The notes: a model not told the origin generated them from the letters alone. Shown: positions 49,533 to 59,247, numbered from the stretch's first letter. The stretch is 64,000 nucleotides of DNA from Candidatus Sumerlaeota bacterium (GCA_017161655.1 JADFCV010000004.1:201378-265377), one strand, 5' to 3'. Program-made: numbers and translations.

Positions 49533-50549
49533 ATGAAAAACGCCGCAAGCGGACAAATTTTCAAGATAAGTTTAGTAATAATTGCGGTGCTGCTGCTTGT
49601 TGGCGTCGCGTGGAAAGTTTTGCGCCCCACGTCCGTTTCTACCGCGAGGAGCGAGAAACGTGAAGAGAAGTTAGCGCGTTCGGCTGCCATTTCTGAGAAA
49701 ACTTCGGCGACACTTGCGAAATTCGAAAATGTCTTTTTCTTACCAGAGGCGGATCCGGGCTACACGAGCCGTCCTCGCCCTTCTTCACGAAAGTTGCCTG
49801 TAGCTAATGGCACGCGGCGCATTGGACCCCCACGGGCCATTACGACGAAGTCCGAAGGTGAATTCATTTCTCCCCGTTGGTCACCCGATGGCCTTGAGTT
49901 AATGTTTTCGAAGCCTGGTTACAACGGCCTTTATGCTAAGGGAGTAGAAGGCGGAGCGCTCCGTGAAATCACGGATAGCAATCATGTGGGCTTCAAATCG
50001 AAATGGAATCCAGACGGGACGATTAGTGCCATCGGAAATGATGGTCGGGAACAGAAACTCAATCCGGATGGCACGCCCGTTGATGCCCCCTCTCCGCTTG
50101 ATGACTCGAATTATGTGGGTGCATTCACGCAGGATGACAAAGTCTACTATCGTTCCGCCCCGGGTGAGCCTGCACGTGTGATCAGCGAGGGGGATGATCG
50201 CTTCTACGGTGGAGTGGTAAGTCCCGACGGCCGTTACATTGCATATAACGGTCTTTACACGGGGCTCTACATTGCACCTCTTGATGGGTCGCATCCGCCA
50301 GTTTACCTGGGAGAAGGCCACTCACCAAGCTGGCTGCCCGATGGATCAGGAATTGTCTACAACGTGTCGATCGACGATGGACACCAGTTGCTAGCCAGCG
50401 ACCTCTATCTTGCCACAGTGGACGGAAGTGCGGTTTCGAACCTTACCCAATCGCCCGATCAGATTGAAATTAACCCTAGCGTCAGTCCTGATGGGCAGTG
50501 GGTCGCATACGAGGTTGATGGTGTGATTTACGTAGCACCTTTATATTGA
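49533..50549 (+). CDS. TolB/WD40-like beta-propeller protein with N-terminal TM anchor
   Basis: Membrane anchor IFKISLVIIAVLLLVGVAWKVL; ISPRWSPDGLELMFSKPGYNGLYAKG, VVSPDGRYIAYNGLYTGLYIAPLDGSHPPVYLGEGHSPSWLPDGSGIVYNV, PSVSPDGQWVAYEVDGVIYV. Confidence 0.8.
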   Translation: MKNAASGQIFKISLVIIAVLLLVGVAWKVLRPTSVSTARSEKREEKLARSAAISEKTSATLAKFENVFFLPEADPGYTSRPRPSSRKLPVANGTRRIGPPRAITTKSEGEFISPRWSPDGLELMFSKPGYNGLYAKGVEGGALREITDSNHVGFKSKWNPDGTISAIGNDGREQKLNPDGTPVDAPSPLDDSNYVGAFTQDDKVYYRSAPGEPARVISEGDDRFYGGVVSPDGRYIAYNGLYTGLYIAPLDGSHPPVYLGEGHSPSWLPDGSGIVYNVSIDDGHQLLASDLYLATVDGSAVSNLTQSPDQIEINPSVSPDGQWVAYEVDGVIYVAPLY

Positions 50550-50606
50550 GGCATAGGATCTATGCCGAGTCACAACAAACCGTAAGGAAATGGAGGTGAG
50601 AAGATA

Positions 50607-50725
50607 CGCTTTCTCGGGAGCAGATCGGGCTCTGTGGGTGGGAGAAAGCGCCGGCGGGCACAGCCGGAAAGAAAAGTGCCGCCATTCATTTACCGCGAAC
50701 TGCCTCTTGAAGGAGGGGTATAAAA
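50607..50725 (+). promoter_or_regulatory. Structured 5' leader of the amidase gene, class unknown
   Basis: Perfect 9-bp stem CGCTTTCTC (50607-50615) with GAGAAAGCG (50642-50650), then CCGGC/GCCGG (50651-50667); GGAGG SD before ATG 50726. Confidence 0.35.
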
Positions 50726-51766
50726 ATGACGCTTTACCGCAACCTTACAACCGCAGCTCTCGCTGCAGTAGCTGCCCTTTCGTGGGGCGTTACCGCCAAA
50801 GTCTGCATTGACCCAGGCCATGGCGGAAGTGATCCTGGCGCGGTCGGCAACGGCCAGCAGGAAAAGACGAACGTCCTGAACACCTCCCTAAAATTCAAGG
50901 CGTGGCTTGATAAGGACACACAAGATGGAAACGGCGGTGGGTCATGGAGCATTGTCATGACGCGTTCCACCGACGTTGATGTCTCTCTGCAGGGACGTTG
51001 CGACATTGCCAACAATAACGCCTGCAATCGTTTTATGAGCATCCACAATAACGCCGCCTCAGATACCTCCGCCAATGGCACGGAGACCTATTCCTACACC
51101 GCGCCGAGCACATCCTCCGACCTGCGCGATAAGATCCAGACGCGCATGATCGAAGCCTGGAATCGTACCAACCGCGGCGTGAAAACGGCGGGTTTCTATG
51201 TGCTGAAGTACACAAACATGCCTGCCACACTTTCCGAGCTCGCTTTCATCACAAATGCTGCTGACTCGGTTTATACCGGTGGATCGTCGTGGCAGGATCT
51301 CGCCGGAAAGGCCCACATGTTTGCGTTGCAGAACCACTACGGCCTCACCGCTTACACCCCGCAGACGGCCCAAACCTACATCGTGGATAACGGCGGAGCT
51401 GGCTTCAGTGCATCCTCCAACTGGTTCGCCAGCACGAGCGTTGCAGGCTATTATGGGACGAACTATCATGCGCGTGCCACCGCTTCGGTGAGCGATCCTG
51501 CCCAGTGGACCGCCAACATCGCCACGAGCGGAAGCTATCAGATCTACGCATGGTGGACCGCTGCCTCGAATCGTGCTCCGAGCGCCCCGTACATTCTCCC
51601 CAACGGAACAACCGTCAATGTCAATCAGCAGGCTAACGGCGGGAAGTGGAACCTGCTCGGCACGGTCTCTCTCTCCGCCGGCAATCAGACCACCAAGCTT
51701 TCCTGCTGGACGACCAGCGGCTACTATGTCATTGCCGACGCCATCAAGTACTACGGTCCAAATTGA
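50726..51766 (+). CDS. N-acetylmuramoyl-L-alanine amidase (Amidase_3) with C-terminal golvesin-like domain
   Basis: VCIDPGHGGSDPGAVGNGQQEKTNVLNTSLKFKAWL; SIHNNAASDTSANGTETYSY; TLSELAFITNAADS; C-terminal IVDNGGAGFSASSNWFASTSVAGYYGTNYHAR...WTANIATSGSYQIYAWWTAASNRAPSAPYIL. Confidence 0.93.
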   Translation: MTLYRNLTTAALAAVAALSWGVTAKVCIDPGHGGSDPGAVGNGQQEKTNVLNTSLKFKAWLDKDTQDGNGGGSWSIVMTRSTDVDVSLQGRCDIANNNACNRFMSIHNNAASDTSANGTETYSYTAPSTSSDLRDKIQTRMIEAWNRTNRGVKTAGFYVLKYTNMPATLSELAFITNAADSVYTGGSSWQDLAGKAHMFALQNHYGLTAYTPQTAQTYIVDNGGAGFSASSNWFASTSVAGYYGTNYHARATASVSDPAQWTANIATSGSYQIYAWWTAASNRAPSAPYILPNGTTVNVNQQANGGKWNLLGTVSLSAGNQTTKLSCWTTSGYYVIADAIKYYGPN

Positions 51767-51791
51767 TGCCGCGTTTGTGGGGCAACACGAG

Positions 51792-51827
51792 GGGAGAGGG
51801 ATCGTCAGATCCCTCTCCCTTCTTCGT
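51792..51827 (+). terminator. Rho-independent terminator downstream of the amidase
   Basis: Perfect 12-bp stem GGGAGAGGGATC-GTCA-GATCCCTCTCCC followed by TTCTTCGT. Confidence 0.8.
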
Positions 51828-51912
51828 ATGGAGCAACAACACCTCGTCTGAGTAGGTTTGTGCTTTTGCGGTTAGGCGAAAGGATCGTCTGCAGCCTGCA
51901 AAAGACCAATCT

Positions 51913-54381
51913 TTGATTCAAATCGCGCGGAGCTTTCAAGTGAGAGATCATTCGTGGGTTTCCAGCGTTTGCCTGTTTGCTATGATTCATGTGTTGTCCG
52001 TGCCTACGTTTGGGTCCGCCCCCCCGGAGCATGTGACGACAACTAGCCTCATTCAGGAAGCGATGCGGGCGACCGCGCAGCGCAATTTTGCTGTCGCACG
52101 GGAGAAATACGAGCAATTGCTCAGTCTGGATCCAGCAACAGGTTTTCCACTTTATGCTCGCTTCCTGGCCCGCACAAAACAAACTACAGCGATACGCGAG
52201 CTGTTCTCTCGCGAATCGTTCGGGAAATTATCGCCACTCGCTCAGTCCCGTACAGCTCTCGCCGCGGGTGATACTGCAAAAGCACAAGAGCTGCTCGAGG
52301 AAACCACTTCCCCGGCGGAGCTATACGCTGCGACGATCGCCCTTTATAACCTCTTGCGGGACGCTGGAGAGACAACTCGCGCACAAGAACGTCTTCTTTC
52401 GTCATTGCGTGCACCGACTCTCTCCCCAGCGCAACGGCTCGATTTATTTGAACGACTTCTTCGCGTGGCGCCAACTCAACGCTTGTCTGATGTTTTCTGC
52501 GATGTCCTTGCATCGGTTGTATCCGAGTCGGCACTGGATTTTCCTGAACTTCGGCAGCTAGTCGCCGAAGCCCTCGCAAACCTGGATAGCAAGCCAGGTT
52601 ATGCGAAGTTACGGTCTGATCTTTCAGCCCGAAGCTCAGTTGATCCGCTCGCAGCTTGGCTAGAGTCGCTTACCTGGCAGCGCCGAGGGGATACGGCACG
52701 CGCGCGCTCGATCCTCGAGACTGGCCTAAAGAATGCGCGTGTGACAACCACCACAAAAGCCATTCTTTTGGAAGAACTTGCGCAGCTACCGAATCTTGAG
52801 CTTGATCGTTCTGAACAGCTCTACATGGAGCTGCTCCCACTGGCTTCCCATCCGGATCGCGTACGTCTTCGTCTGGCTGGCATTCTTTTCAAGGCCAAGC
52901 GTTACGAAGAGGTCTGCCGCCTACTTGAGGAAATTGATCGCACGAAGCTCAGTGAAGAGGACCGTAAGTTGCTCCCCAATATGCTTCTTACGGCGATGGC
53001 GAAGGTGCGTCCGGCAACGCAAGTTGTAGCTGCCTTCGAAAACGAGGCCAAAGGGCAACCTTATCCGTTTCTACGCGAGCTAGCTGAAGCCCCTTTTGCT
53101 CTGCTGCCTGAGACAGAGGATCATCTCAAGTACAGGCAGGCGCTCCAGGCGCGACTCCAGGAAAGCACTGCCCCAACGGAATTGCTCGTGCTGATGATGA
53201 GCACCGAAAACCAGCTTCGAAGTTCAGAAGCTGTTGTGGCAGCACTCGAAGCTTACACCCAGGCGCGGCCAAAAGACTATGAGGCCTTGAATGAGTATGC
53301 CATCGCAGCCAGTCAACGCGCATACTCGCTTGTCGTAGGCCCGCATGAAACCACTCCTTCGCAGGAATTAGTGCGAGAACAGGTTGATAAGGCCGCTCGT
53401 GCGCTTTGGCAGGTCGTCAAATCGCGTCCCTATGCCACCGAGCCATATCTCCGTCTCATGGAGCTTTATCGCGTTGTCGGCGAGAGAGACAAGGCTCTTG
53501 GCGTAGCGAACGCCCTTGCCAAGCATACCAGCGCCACGGCTGAGGAAATCCATCTTGCTGCCTATTTGCTCGATGAGGTAGGGTTTACTACTGACTCGTT
53601 AACATTTTATAAAGAAGCAATCCAGCTTGATCCACAAAACGGTCGTTTCAAAATGAACCTCGCCAATGCTTATCGAAAGCTAGGTCGCGACCAGGACGCC
53701 ATGGCGCTGTATCGAGAGCTATTCGAGCGCGGCTCTCATGGCCGTCAGCATCATGTCCACCAACTCACCGAAGATGCCTATGCCTTGGCGGAAAAGTTAG
53801 ACCAGACCGCAGAATTGATCCGCTTTTGGCGTTCGCTGGCCGCCCGCAATGACGTTCCGCAGCGTGACGAATTGCTTGTGCACGTTGGAGCCTTGCTCGT
53901 TGAGAAAAAGCGGTTCTCTGAGGCCACGGAATTCCTTGAGTTGGCAATGAAGCTCTATCCAACCAGCCAGGATGAAATCGAGCCTCTCATAGCGCGAGCT
54001 GCAGCCATGCAGGGAGATCTTGCTCGTGCCCGTGACATTTATATGGCTCGTGCGAAAAGAGCTACAACGCAGGAGGAGAGAATCGAGACCCTCATGGACT
54101 TCGGACGACTTCTGGCTGCCGTGGGGGATTTTGCCGGCGCAATCGACCATTGGGAAAAGCTTGCGGGCGATTTTCCCGATCATCCCCAAGCTGCGCGAGC
54201 ACTTATCCTGGCTGCGCAGGCGGCTATCGCAAACAATCAACGAGAACGAGCCCAAGCATTGCTCATGAAATACCTCAGCATTGACCGCGGAGATTCTGAA
54301 GGTGAGCGCCAGGCTCGAGAACTGCTGGATACCCTTTCAACCCAGGCCCTGCAAAAGGGTTCTCAGACGAAAAAACAGTAG
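51913..54381 (+). CDS. Secreted/periplasmic TPR-repeat protein
   Basis: N-terminal hydrophobic segment, then TPR-like helical repeats (e.g. AAYLLDEVGFTTDSLTFYKEAIQLDPQNGRFKMNLANAYRKLGRDQDAMALYRELFE). Confidence 0.8.
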   Translation: MIQIARSFQVRDHSWVSSVCLFAMIHVLSVPTFGSAPPEHVTTTSLIQEAMRATAQRNFAVAREKYEQLLSLDPATGFPLYARFLARTKQTTAIRELFSRESFGKLSPLAQSRTALAAGDTAKAQELLEETTSPAELYAATIALYNLLRDAGETTRAQERLLSSLRAPTLSPAQRLDLFERLLRVAPTQRLSDVFCDVLASVVSESALDFPELRQLVAEALANLDSKPGYAKLRSDLSARSSVDPLAAWLESLTWQRRGDTARARSILETGLKNARVTTTTKAILLEELAQLPNLELDRSEQLYMELLPLASHPDRVRLRLAGILFKAKRYEEVCRLLEEIDRTKLSEEDRKLLPNMLLTAMAKVRPATQVVAAFENEAKGQPYPFLRELAEAPFALLPETEDHLKYRQALQARLQESTAPTELLVLMMSTENQLRSSEAVVAALEAYTQARPKDYEALNEYAIAASQRAYSLVVGPHETTPSQELVREQVDKAARALWQVVKSRPYATEPYLRLMELYRVVGERDKALGVANALAKHTSATAEEIHLAAYLLDEVGFTTDSLTFYKEAIQLDPQNGRFKMNLANAYRKLGRDQDAMALYRELFERGSHGRQHHVHQLTEDAYALAEKLDQTAELIRFWRSLAARNDVPQRDELLVHVGALLVEKKRFSEATEFLELAMKLYPTSQDEIEPLIARAAAMQGDLARARDIYMARAKRATTQEERIETLMDFGRLLAAVGDFAGAIDHWEKLAGDFPDHPQAARALILAAQAAIANNQRERAQALLMKYLSIDRGDSEGERQARELLDTLSTQALQKGSQTKKQ

Positions 54382-54515
54382 CATGCTAGAATTGCCCAGT
54401 GGTGCCCCATTTCATGGTTGAAGCTCATCCGGCACTTGAGGCATAGGTCAAAGAGAACCTGATGTGAGCTTTGGTTTTTTCACCAATTGCAGTTGAGAGA
54501 AAAGGAGATCCTACG

Positions 54516-54683
54516 ATGAAGGGCATTGTTGCAATGGTAGCGGGTGCGCTGTTGCTTTCCGCTTGCTGCTATCGTCCGACGCCTCGTCCGTGCCCACCTG
54601 CACCAAGCTACGTGGCGCCCGCGTGTGCACCGTGTCAAGCAGTGGCTCCAGCAAAAACGTCCGCGGGGGCTGTCGAAAAATAG
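54516..54683 (+). CDS. Tiny Cys/Pro-rich lipoprotein (55 aa)
   Basis: AAGGAGATC SD, then MKGIVAMVAGALLLSACCYRPTPRPCPPAPSYVAPACAPCQAVAPAKTSAGAVEK*; lipobox LLSAC. Confidence 0.75.
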   Translation: MKGIVAMVAGALLLSACCYRPTPRPCPPAPSYVAPACAPCQAVAPAKTSAGAVEK

Positions 54684-54818
54684 CGGCGATTTTCCGCAGA
54701 AAAAACATCATTCGCGATGAATTTTTTCGTTGCGATGTCATTTTAGAAGCGTAGGTTAGACTTAGTTTTGATCGGGATAATCCCGCAAAACGATCCACTT
54801 AGGTTAGGAGGAGTTGTC

Positions 54819-54959
54819 ATGAAGAAGGCCGTTACCGTTGCCCTTCTTATCGCCTGTGCCGTTGCTTTTAGCGGCTGTGCAAACCTGAAGGCTCGCACGG
54901 CTCCGAAAGCGCCTGCTGCGAAACCGGCGAAGGTTGCTTGCAAGACCGTCGAGAAGTAA
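54819..54959 (+). CDS. Tiny lipoprotein (46 aa)
   Basis: TAGGAGGAG SD, then MKKAVTVALLIACAVAFSGCANLKARTAPKAPAAKPAKVACKTVEK*; lipobox AFSGC. Confidence 0.75.
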   Translation: MKKAVTVALLIACAVAFSGCANLKARTAPKAPAAKPAKVACKTVEK

Positions 54960-55084
54960 CTCATCTTCTCGGGCATGGACGTGCCCCTTTCTGCCTTAGA
55001 TGGGCGGGGAGGGGCTGTTCTTTTTTATAGCGATGAGAAGCCACGAGCTCTAAACTGATTTTATTAACTCCTTAACGTCTAGCT

Positions 55085-55759
55085 GTGTACACCATCGATT
55101 CTCTTCACAAACGCCTGGAAGAACTCACTCAGCTATCCATTCGTTTGCGCCTTAATCAGAACGGCTCTCACATCATATCAGTGCAACATGCGCACGAGAG
55201 CAACTTCATCGCAGTGTCTATCCATCGGGCATTTCTTGCGGCCGATGAAAAGGTCATTCGTGCCCTCGCGCAATTTGTAAAGACACCCACTCCCACGTGT
55301 CGCCGAATTTTGCGCGAATTCATCGATGCGATCCCGCATTCTGAAATGAGTAAGCATGCGCGCCGTCCGCGCCTGTGTGCGCGTGGTCGCGTCTACGACC
55401 TCGACAAGATCAAGCGTGAACTGGTGGAGGAGTTTTTTGACGGACAACTCGAGGTGGCGATCACTTGGGGACGCAATGGTCGACCCGCCCACAATCGACG
55501 GCGTCATCTTCAACTGGGCTGCTATCAGCACGCACAACGCGTCATTCGCATTCATCCCGTTCTCGACTCGCCAGACATTCCCGAATACTTCGTTCGTTTT
55601 GTCGTCTATCACGAACTGCTGCACGCAGTCTTCGATGTCAGGCGCGACGAAAATGGCAGGCGTCGTCTCCACACTCCAGAATTTCGTGCTCTCGAAAAAC
55701 GGTTTCCTCACTATCGCGAGGCTCTGGCGTTTGAGCGGGAGTTAATGAAAAAGCTATAG
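55085..55759 (+). CDS. SprT-like zinc metallopeptidase domain protein
   Basis: YFVRFVVYHELLHAVFDVRRDENGRRRLHTPEFRALEKRFPHY (HExxH plus downstream His). GTG start. Confidence 0.75.
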   Translation: MYTIDSLHKRLEELTQLSIRLRLNQNGSHIISVQHAHESNFIAVSIHRAFLAADEKVIRALAQFVKTPTPTCRRILREFIDAIPHSEMSKHARRPRLCARGRVYDLDKIKRELVEEFFDGQLEVAITWGRNGRPAHNRRRHLQLGCYQHAQRVIRIHPVLDSPDIPEYFVRFVVYHELLHAVFDVRRDENGRRRLHTPEFRALEKRFPHYREALAFERELMKKL

Positions 55760-56677
55760 GCATCCTGCCCTCTGCTCAAACAATTCCTCCGCTACGCACA
55801 AATGGCGGTCCGAGAGGAGAGACTCCAGGTATTCGCGAAGATGCGAAAGACGCTCACTCACGGGCATGGAGAAATATTTTGATCTACTGAGAGCGGGAAT
55901 CTCGGTTTGACGGAAATCTGTGAGATCTGCCCCGTGCAACAAAAAGACAAAAGGAGTCATAGGACAGAGTTTCAGGAGCTTTCGCAGAAAGGCAAAATAC
56001 CGGGGGCCGAGCTGCAAGCAAACACTGGCTTGCATCGGTATGCGCAGCACTGGTGCAGCTGCCACAGGGAGCTCCCAAATCCGTAAGGTATCACGCCACA
56101 CAATCTCATAAGGACGGAGCGCGTGCCACGCATCGGTGAATCGGGGAAATTGCGTTTTTTGCAATGAAGTGCTTGCCCCCATGGCTCTGCTCAATTGCCG
56201 ATCCAGGAGACGAAACACCCATCCAAACGGACTCGGCATGAGTGACGAATCGTAGAGATATCCTAACTCGGCGAGAATCCGAACCAATCTCCGCGACCAC
56301 GCATATCCTGGCGCGCGAAAACCTAACATTTTGATCCCCAGCTGATCTTCTGCCAGCCTGTGCGTGCGAAGAATCTCATCGCGCAGTCGTGGCTCGTCCA
56401 GATTGCGAAAGGCGAGATGATGCGAGAAACTATGATTCGCGAGTTTATGCCCCCGCCGAATGACGTCGCGTAGCAAGGCGACGCATTTCTCACTCTCTAG
56501 GTCAGCGCCGCAGACGAAAAACGTCGCTCGAATACTGAGTTGCTCCAGCAGCCCAAGAAGCCGTGGCAAGCCATCGTCGTAAACGTGGTGCCGAAACGGT
56601 TCCGGGATGCGAATGCCATAACACTCGCCGATGGCCCAGAGATCGTCAACGTCAACGTGGATAAAAATCTCATTCAT
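55754..56677 (-). CDS. Polysaccharide deacetylase family protein
   Basis: IFIHVDVDDLW; RATFFVCGADLES; GHKLANHSFSHH; MLGFRAPGYAWSRRLVRILAELGYLYDSSLMPSPFG. Confidence 0.88.
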   Translation of the reverse strand: MNEIFIHVDVDDLWAIGECYGIRIPEPFRHHVYDDGLPRLLGLLEQLSIRATFFVCGADLESEKCVALLRDVIRRGHKLANHSFSHHLAFRNLDEPRLRDEILRTHRLAEDQLGIKMLGFRAPGYAWSRRLVRILAELGYLYDSSLMPSPFGWVFRLLDRQLSRAMGASTSLQKTQFPRFTDAWHALRPYEIVWRDTLRIWELPVAAAPVLRIPMQASVCLQLGPRYFAFLRKLLKLCPMTPFVFLLHGADLTDFRQTEIPALSRSKYFSMPVSERLSHLREYLESLLSDRHLCVAEELFEQRAGCL

Positions 56678-56735
56678 CGAAGCGTCTAAAAGCTCCGGAT
56701 CTCAGGCGTCAGTTGACGGGGACAATGCTAGCGTA

Positions 56736-58289
56736 TCACTTGCCCCCCTCGATGACGAGTGTCGCACCCGGTGCTCCCAAAACACGTGCTATTGCAGCGG
56801 TGGTCTCCTCTCTGTCTTCCCCTTCGAGATTGTTTAGTGCAGTTGCCGGAGAACCAATGATACGCTCAATCTTGCCACTGCGTGCGCTTATGGTTGTTTC
56901 CTTTTCCTCACCTCTTCCTGCAGATGGCTCAGGCGAATGCGGCGACTCGGTCGACACCGGCGCTTTCGGCGAGCCTGACGGGGCAGTGCGATTGAACATC
57001 GGCGGCGTGAATACCGGCGTGGCCGGCGTGCGCTGAGGAGCTGTGTCGGCGATTCCGCTGGGAAGCTCGGACTCTGTTGTACGCGTTGTCTGGGGAGCAA
57101 GCTTGGTCTCCTTTCGCACGTAGGCTGTATGCGTCGAGCTTGTCTCGACAGCTTTCAATGTCGTCAGAGTCGGGCTTGTGTCTGATTTTTTCACGAGGGA
57201 GAAGCGCCGAACTTTGAGTCCGTTTGTTGTGACTGCTTCCGAGCGTGAGCTAGCTTTTGTCGTTTCGCTGTCTGCCTTTTTTGCCACAACAGTTGCGGAA
57301 GTTTCGCTACGTTCCCCGACCTTCGAAGTCTCAGCAGAAGCACCATGCTCCTCCTGACTCGGAGAGACCATTTCTTCGAACTCTGGCGACTTCCCTTCAC
57401 GCAGAGTCTTTCCACTGTCTGCGACTGCGAGATGTTTCCCTATCTTCTTTGCTGTTACGGAAATTCTAGACTCGTCAGCCGCTGCGGCGTTTTCTCCGGG
57501 ATCAAGTTTCGCCGGGCGAGCTACCCAGGGGCGGCCACCGGTCATAGGGCCATGGATCGATTGCAGCACAGGCTGTTCTCCGGGGCGTGGTTTCTCGAGT
57601 TCTTTCTCCGGCGACAACAGAATGGTTCGCTCAACAGAATTGAATGGACCAGGGACAATGCGTCCACGCTCATCCACCAACTCCATGCGAATGCGGTGGT
57701 AGCCCGCCTCGAGATCACGCAAATGGGCACTCTCTGGTCGATACAAGATATAACGCCGACCATCAACGTAATACTGAACACGGTATCCATGCCGACTCAG
57801 TGGTGCACCACTTACAGCAAAATTGAGAATGATGTCACCGCAATCGATCCCCCGGTATTCTCCCTGCGGCAGGACGTAGGTGAGCATAGGTTCACCGCGT
57901 TCGGGGCGGTTTTCTCCGTCATGATATTCGACAGCAAACGGAATGATGCTGAGTGTGTCAGGAATCATTTCGTGGTAGGGATTCGCAGCATAAACACGAA
58001 GGGTGTGAGTGCCAGGCGGAACATCGTGAAACACGTGAGGTCTCGAAAGGTCGTACTTCACAGCAAATGGCTCATTGTCCAGCATGAGGTGGAGCGAATT
58101 GCATCCAGGCCGGATGTCCAGTCCTGTCACCTCCACGTGAACTTTCACATCAGGTCCTGGAAGCACTTCTTCCATTTGCGGGGTCAACACCTTGACATGG
58201 TACGGCGCACGCGCTAGCGTCAGCAACGGGAGGGTAAGAAAACATAATAGTAAAATAGCAGCATTCCGATGCTTCTGTAAACCGTTCAT
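56736..58289 (-). CDS. Secreted hypothetical protein with Ser/Thr-rich low-complexity region
   Basis: Signal peptide (NAAILLLCFLTLPLLTLARA), beta-sandwich-like N-terminal half, long low-complexity region. Likely start ATG 58289. Confidence 0.6.
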   Translation of the reverse strand: MNGLQKHRNAAILLLCFLTLPLLTLARAPYHVKVLTPQMEEVLPGPDVKVHVEVTGLDIRPGCNSLHLMLDNEPFAVKYDLSRPHVFHDVPPGTHTLRVYAANPYHEMIPDTLSIIPFAVEYHDGENRPERGEPMLTYVLPQGEYRGIDCGDIILNFAVSGAPLSRHGYRVQYYVDGRRYILYRPESAHLRDLEAGYHRIRMELVDERGRIVPGPFNSVERTILLSPEKELEKPRPGEQPVLQSIHGPMTGGRPWVARPAKLDPGENAAAADESRISVTAKKIGKHLAVADSGKTLREGKSPEFEEMVSPSQEEHGASAETSKVGERSETSATVVAKKADSETTKASSRSEAVTTNGLKVRRFSLVKKSDTSPTLTTLKAVETSSTHTAYVRKETKLAPQTTRTTESELPSGIADTAPQRTPATPVFTPPMFNRTAPSGSPKAPVSTESPHSPEPSAGRGEEKETTISARSGKIERIIGSPATALNNLEGEDREETTAAIARVLGAPGATLVIEGGK

Positions 58290-58497
58290 AAAAATACTAT
58301 AGCTCCTTCGCTCGGACCCTTTCGCTAGACGAACCTCACTCCAGCTACGACTGGACAACCTACGGGTCAAAACAAATCCACCTTGTGCAGATCCCTTCGG
58401 ATGTGGAATTCTCGTCCAATCAAATCAGTCATTCGCGGTAGCTGGCTATGTGCCCTTGGCACCTACGGCCGAGAGTGATAACAGGAAAATTGAAAGG

Positions 58498-59190
58498 ATG
58501 GCGGTGTTGGTCAATCTGTCGCGTGTTACAAACCAGGATTTCTCGCCGGAAGAAGTTAGCGAAGTGGTTGCGCGCATCGAACATCGCAACGAGGAACTGT
58601 TGGCTGTTGGTTTCGATTTTCAGGCCACTGTGGAAAGCATCCTCAAAACAGCCCTTCCGCTACCCGAGCCGGTGCTCGAAATCGCGACGGGAAAGGGGCG
58701 GTTTTTATGTGCCATGGCGCAGCACGTCTCGCAAATCGTGACTGTGGATAAGGACGCTGCGGAGCAAAGGGTTGCCAAAATCCTGGCTCTGGCAAGGGGT
58801 GTGGCCGACCGTATCCAGTTTCTTGAAGCTGATGCGACTTGCCTTCCGTTTCCCGACGCATCCTTCGGCTCAATTGTATCCATGAACACTTTTCACCATG
58901 TTGTGGAGCCATTTGCTGTGCTTACAGAAATGGCTCGCCTCGTGCGCCCCAGCGGAAAAGTGATCATCTCCGATTTTGATGAGGATGGCTATGTTGCGAT
59001 GAAAAAGCTTCACGCGAAAGAGGGGCGCGTTCATCCACGTTCAGCTATTTCCATGGACATCCTGGCCGAATTCTGGCGCGATCGAGGATGGCGTGTCGAA
59101 CTAACAAAGGCTCCTTGCCAGGATATCGTGCTGGCATACGGCCCACAGCACCTTCGCACTGAGGAATGCCGCAGCGCTGAAAATAAATAA
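58498..59190 (+). CDS. Class I SAM-dependent methyltransferase
   Basis: VLEIATGKGRFLCAMAQHVSQIVTVDKD; ADATCLPFPDASFGSIVSMNTFHHV; RPSGKVIISDFDE. Confidence 0.85.
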   Translation: MAVLVNLSRVTNQDFSPEEVSEVVARIEHRNEELLAVGFDFQATVESILKTALPLPEPVLEIATGKGRFLCAMAQHVSQIVTVDKDAAEQRVAKILALARGVADRIQFLEADATCLPFPDASFGSIVSMNTFHHVVEPFAVLTEMARLVRPSGKVIISDFDEDGYVAMKKLHAKEGRVHPRSAISMDILAEFWRDRGWRVELTKAPCQDIVLAYGPQHLRTEECRSAENK

Positions 59191-59247
59191 GGCGTACGAC
59201 CTTTCGCCTTGCCTGCAGGAGCAGCTCGGCAGCGCTGCTCACATGGA

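Noticed and set aside
50607-50683. c-di-GMP-I or ydaO riboswitch
   Set aside because: Stems exist but the conserved core strings I know for these classes are not present; kept only as an unclassified structured leader.
50590-50811. 73-aa ORF overlapping the amidase start
   Set aside because: Out of frame with the amidase, no motif, and it covers the structured leader.
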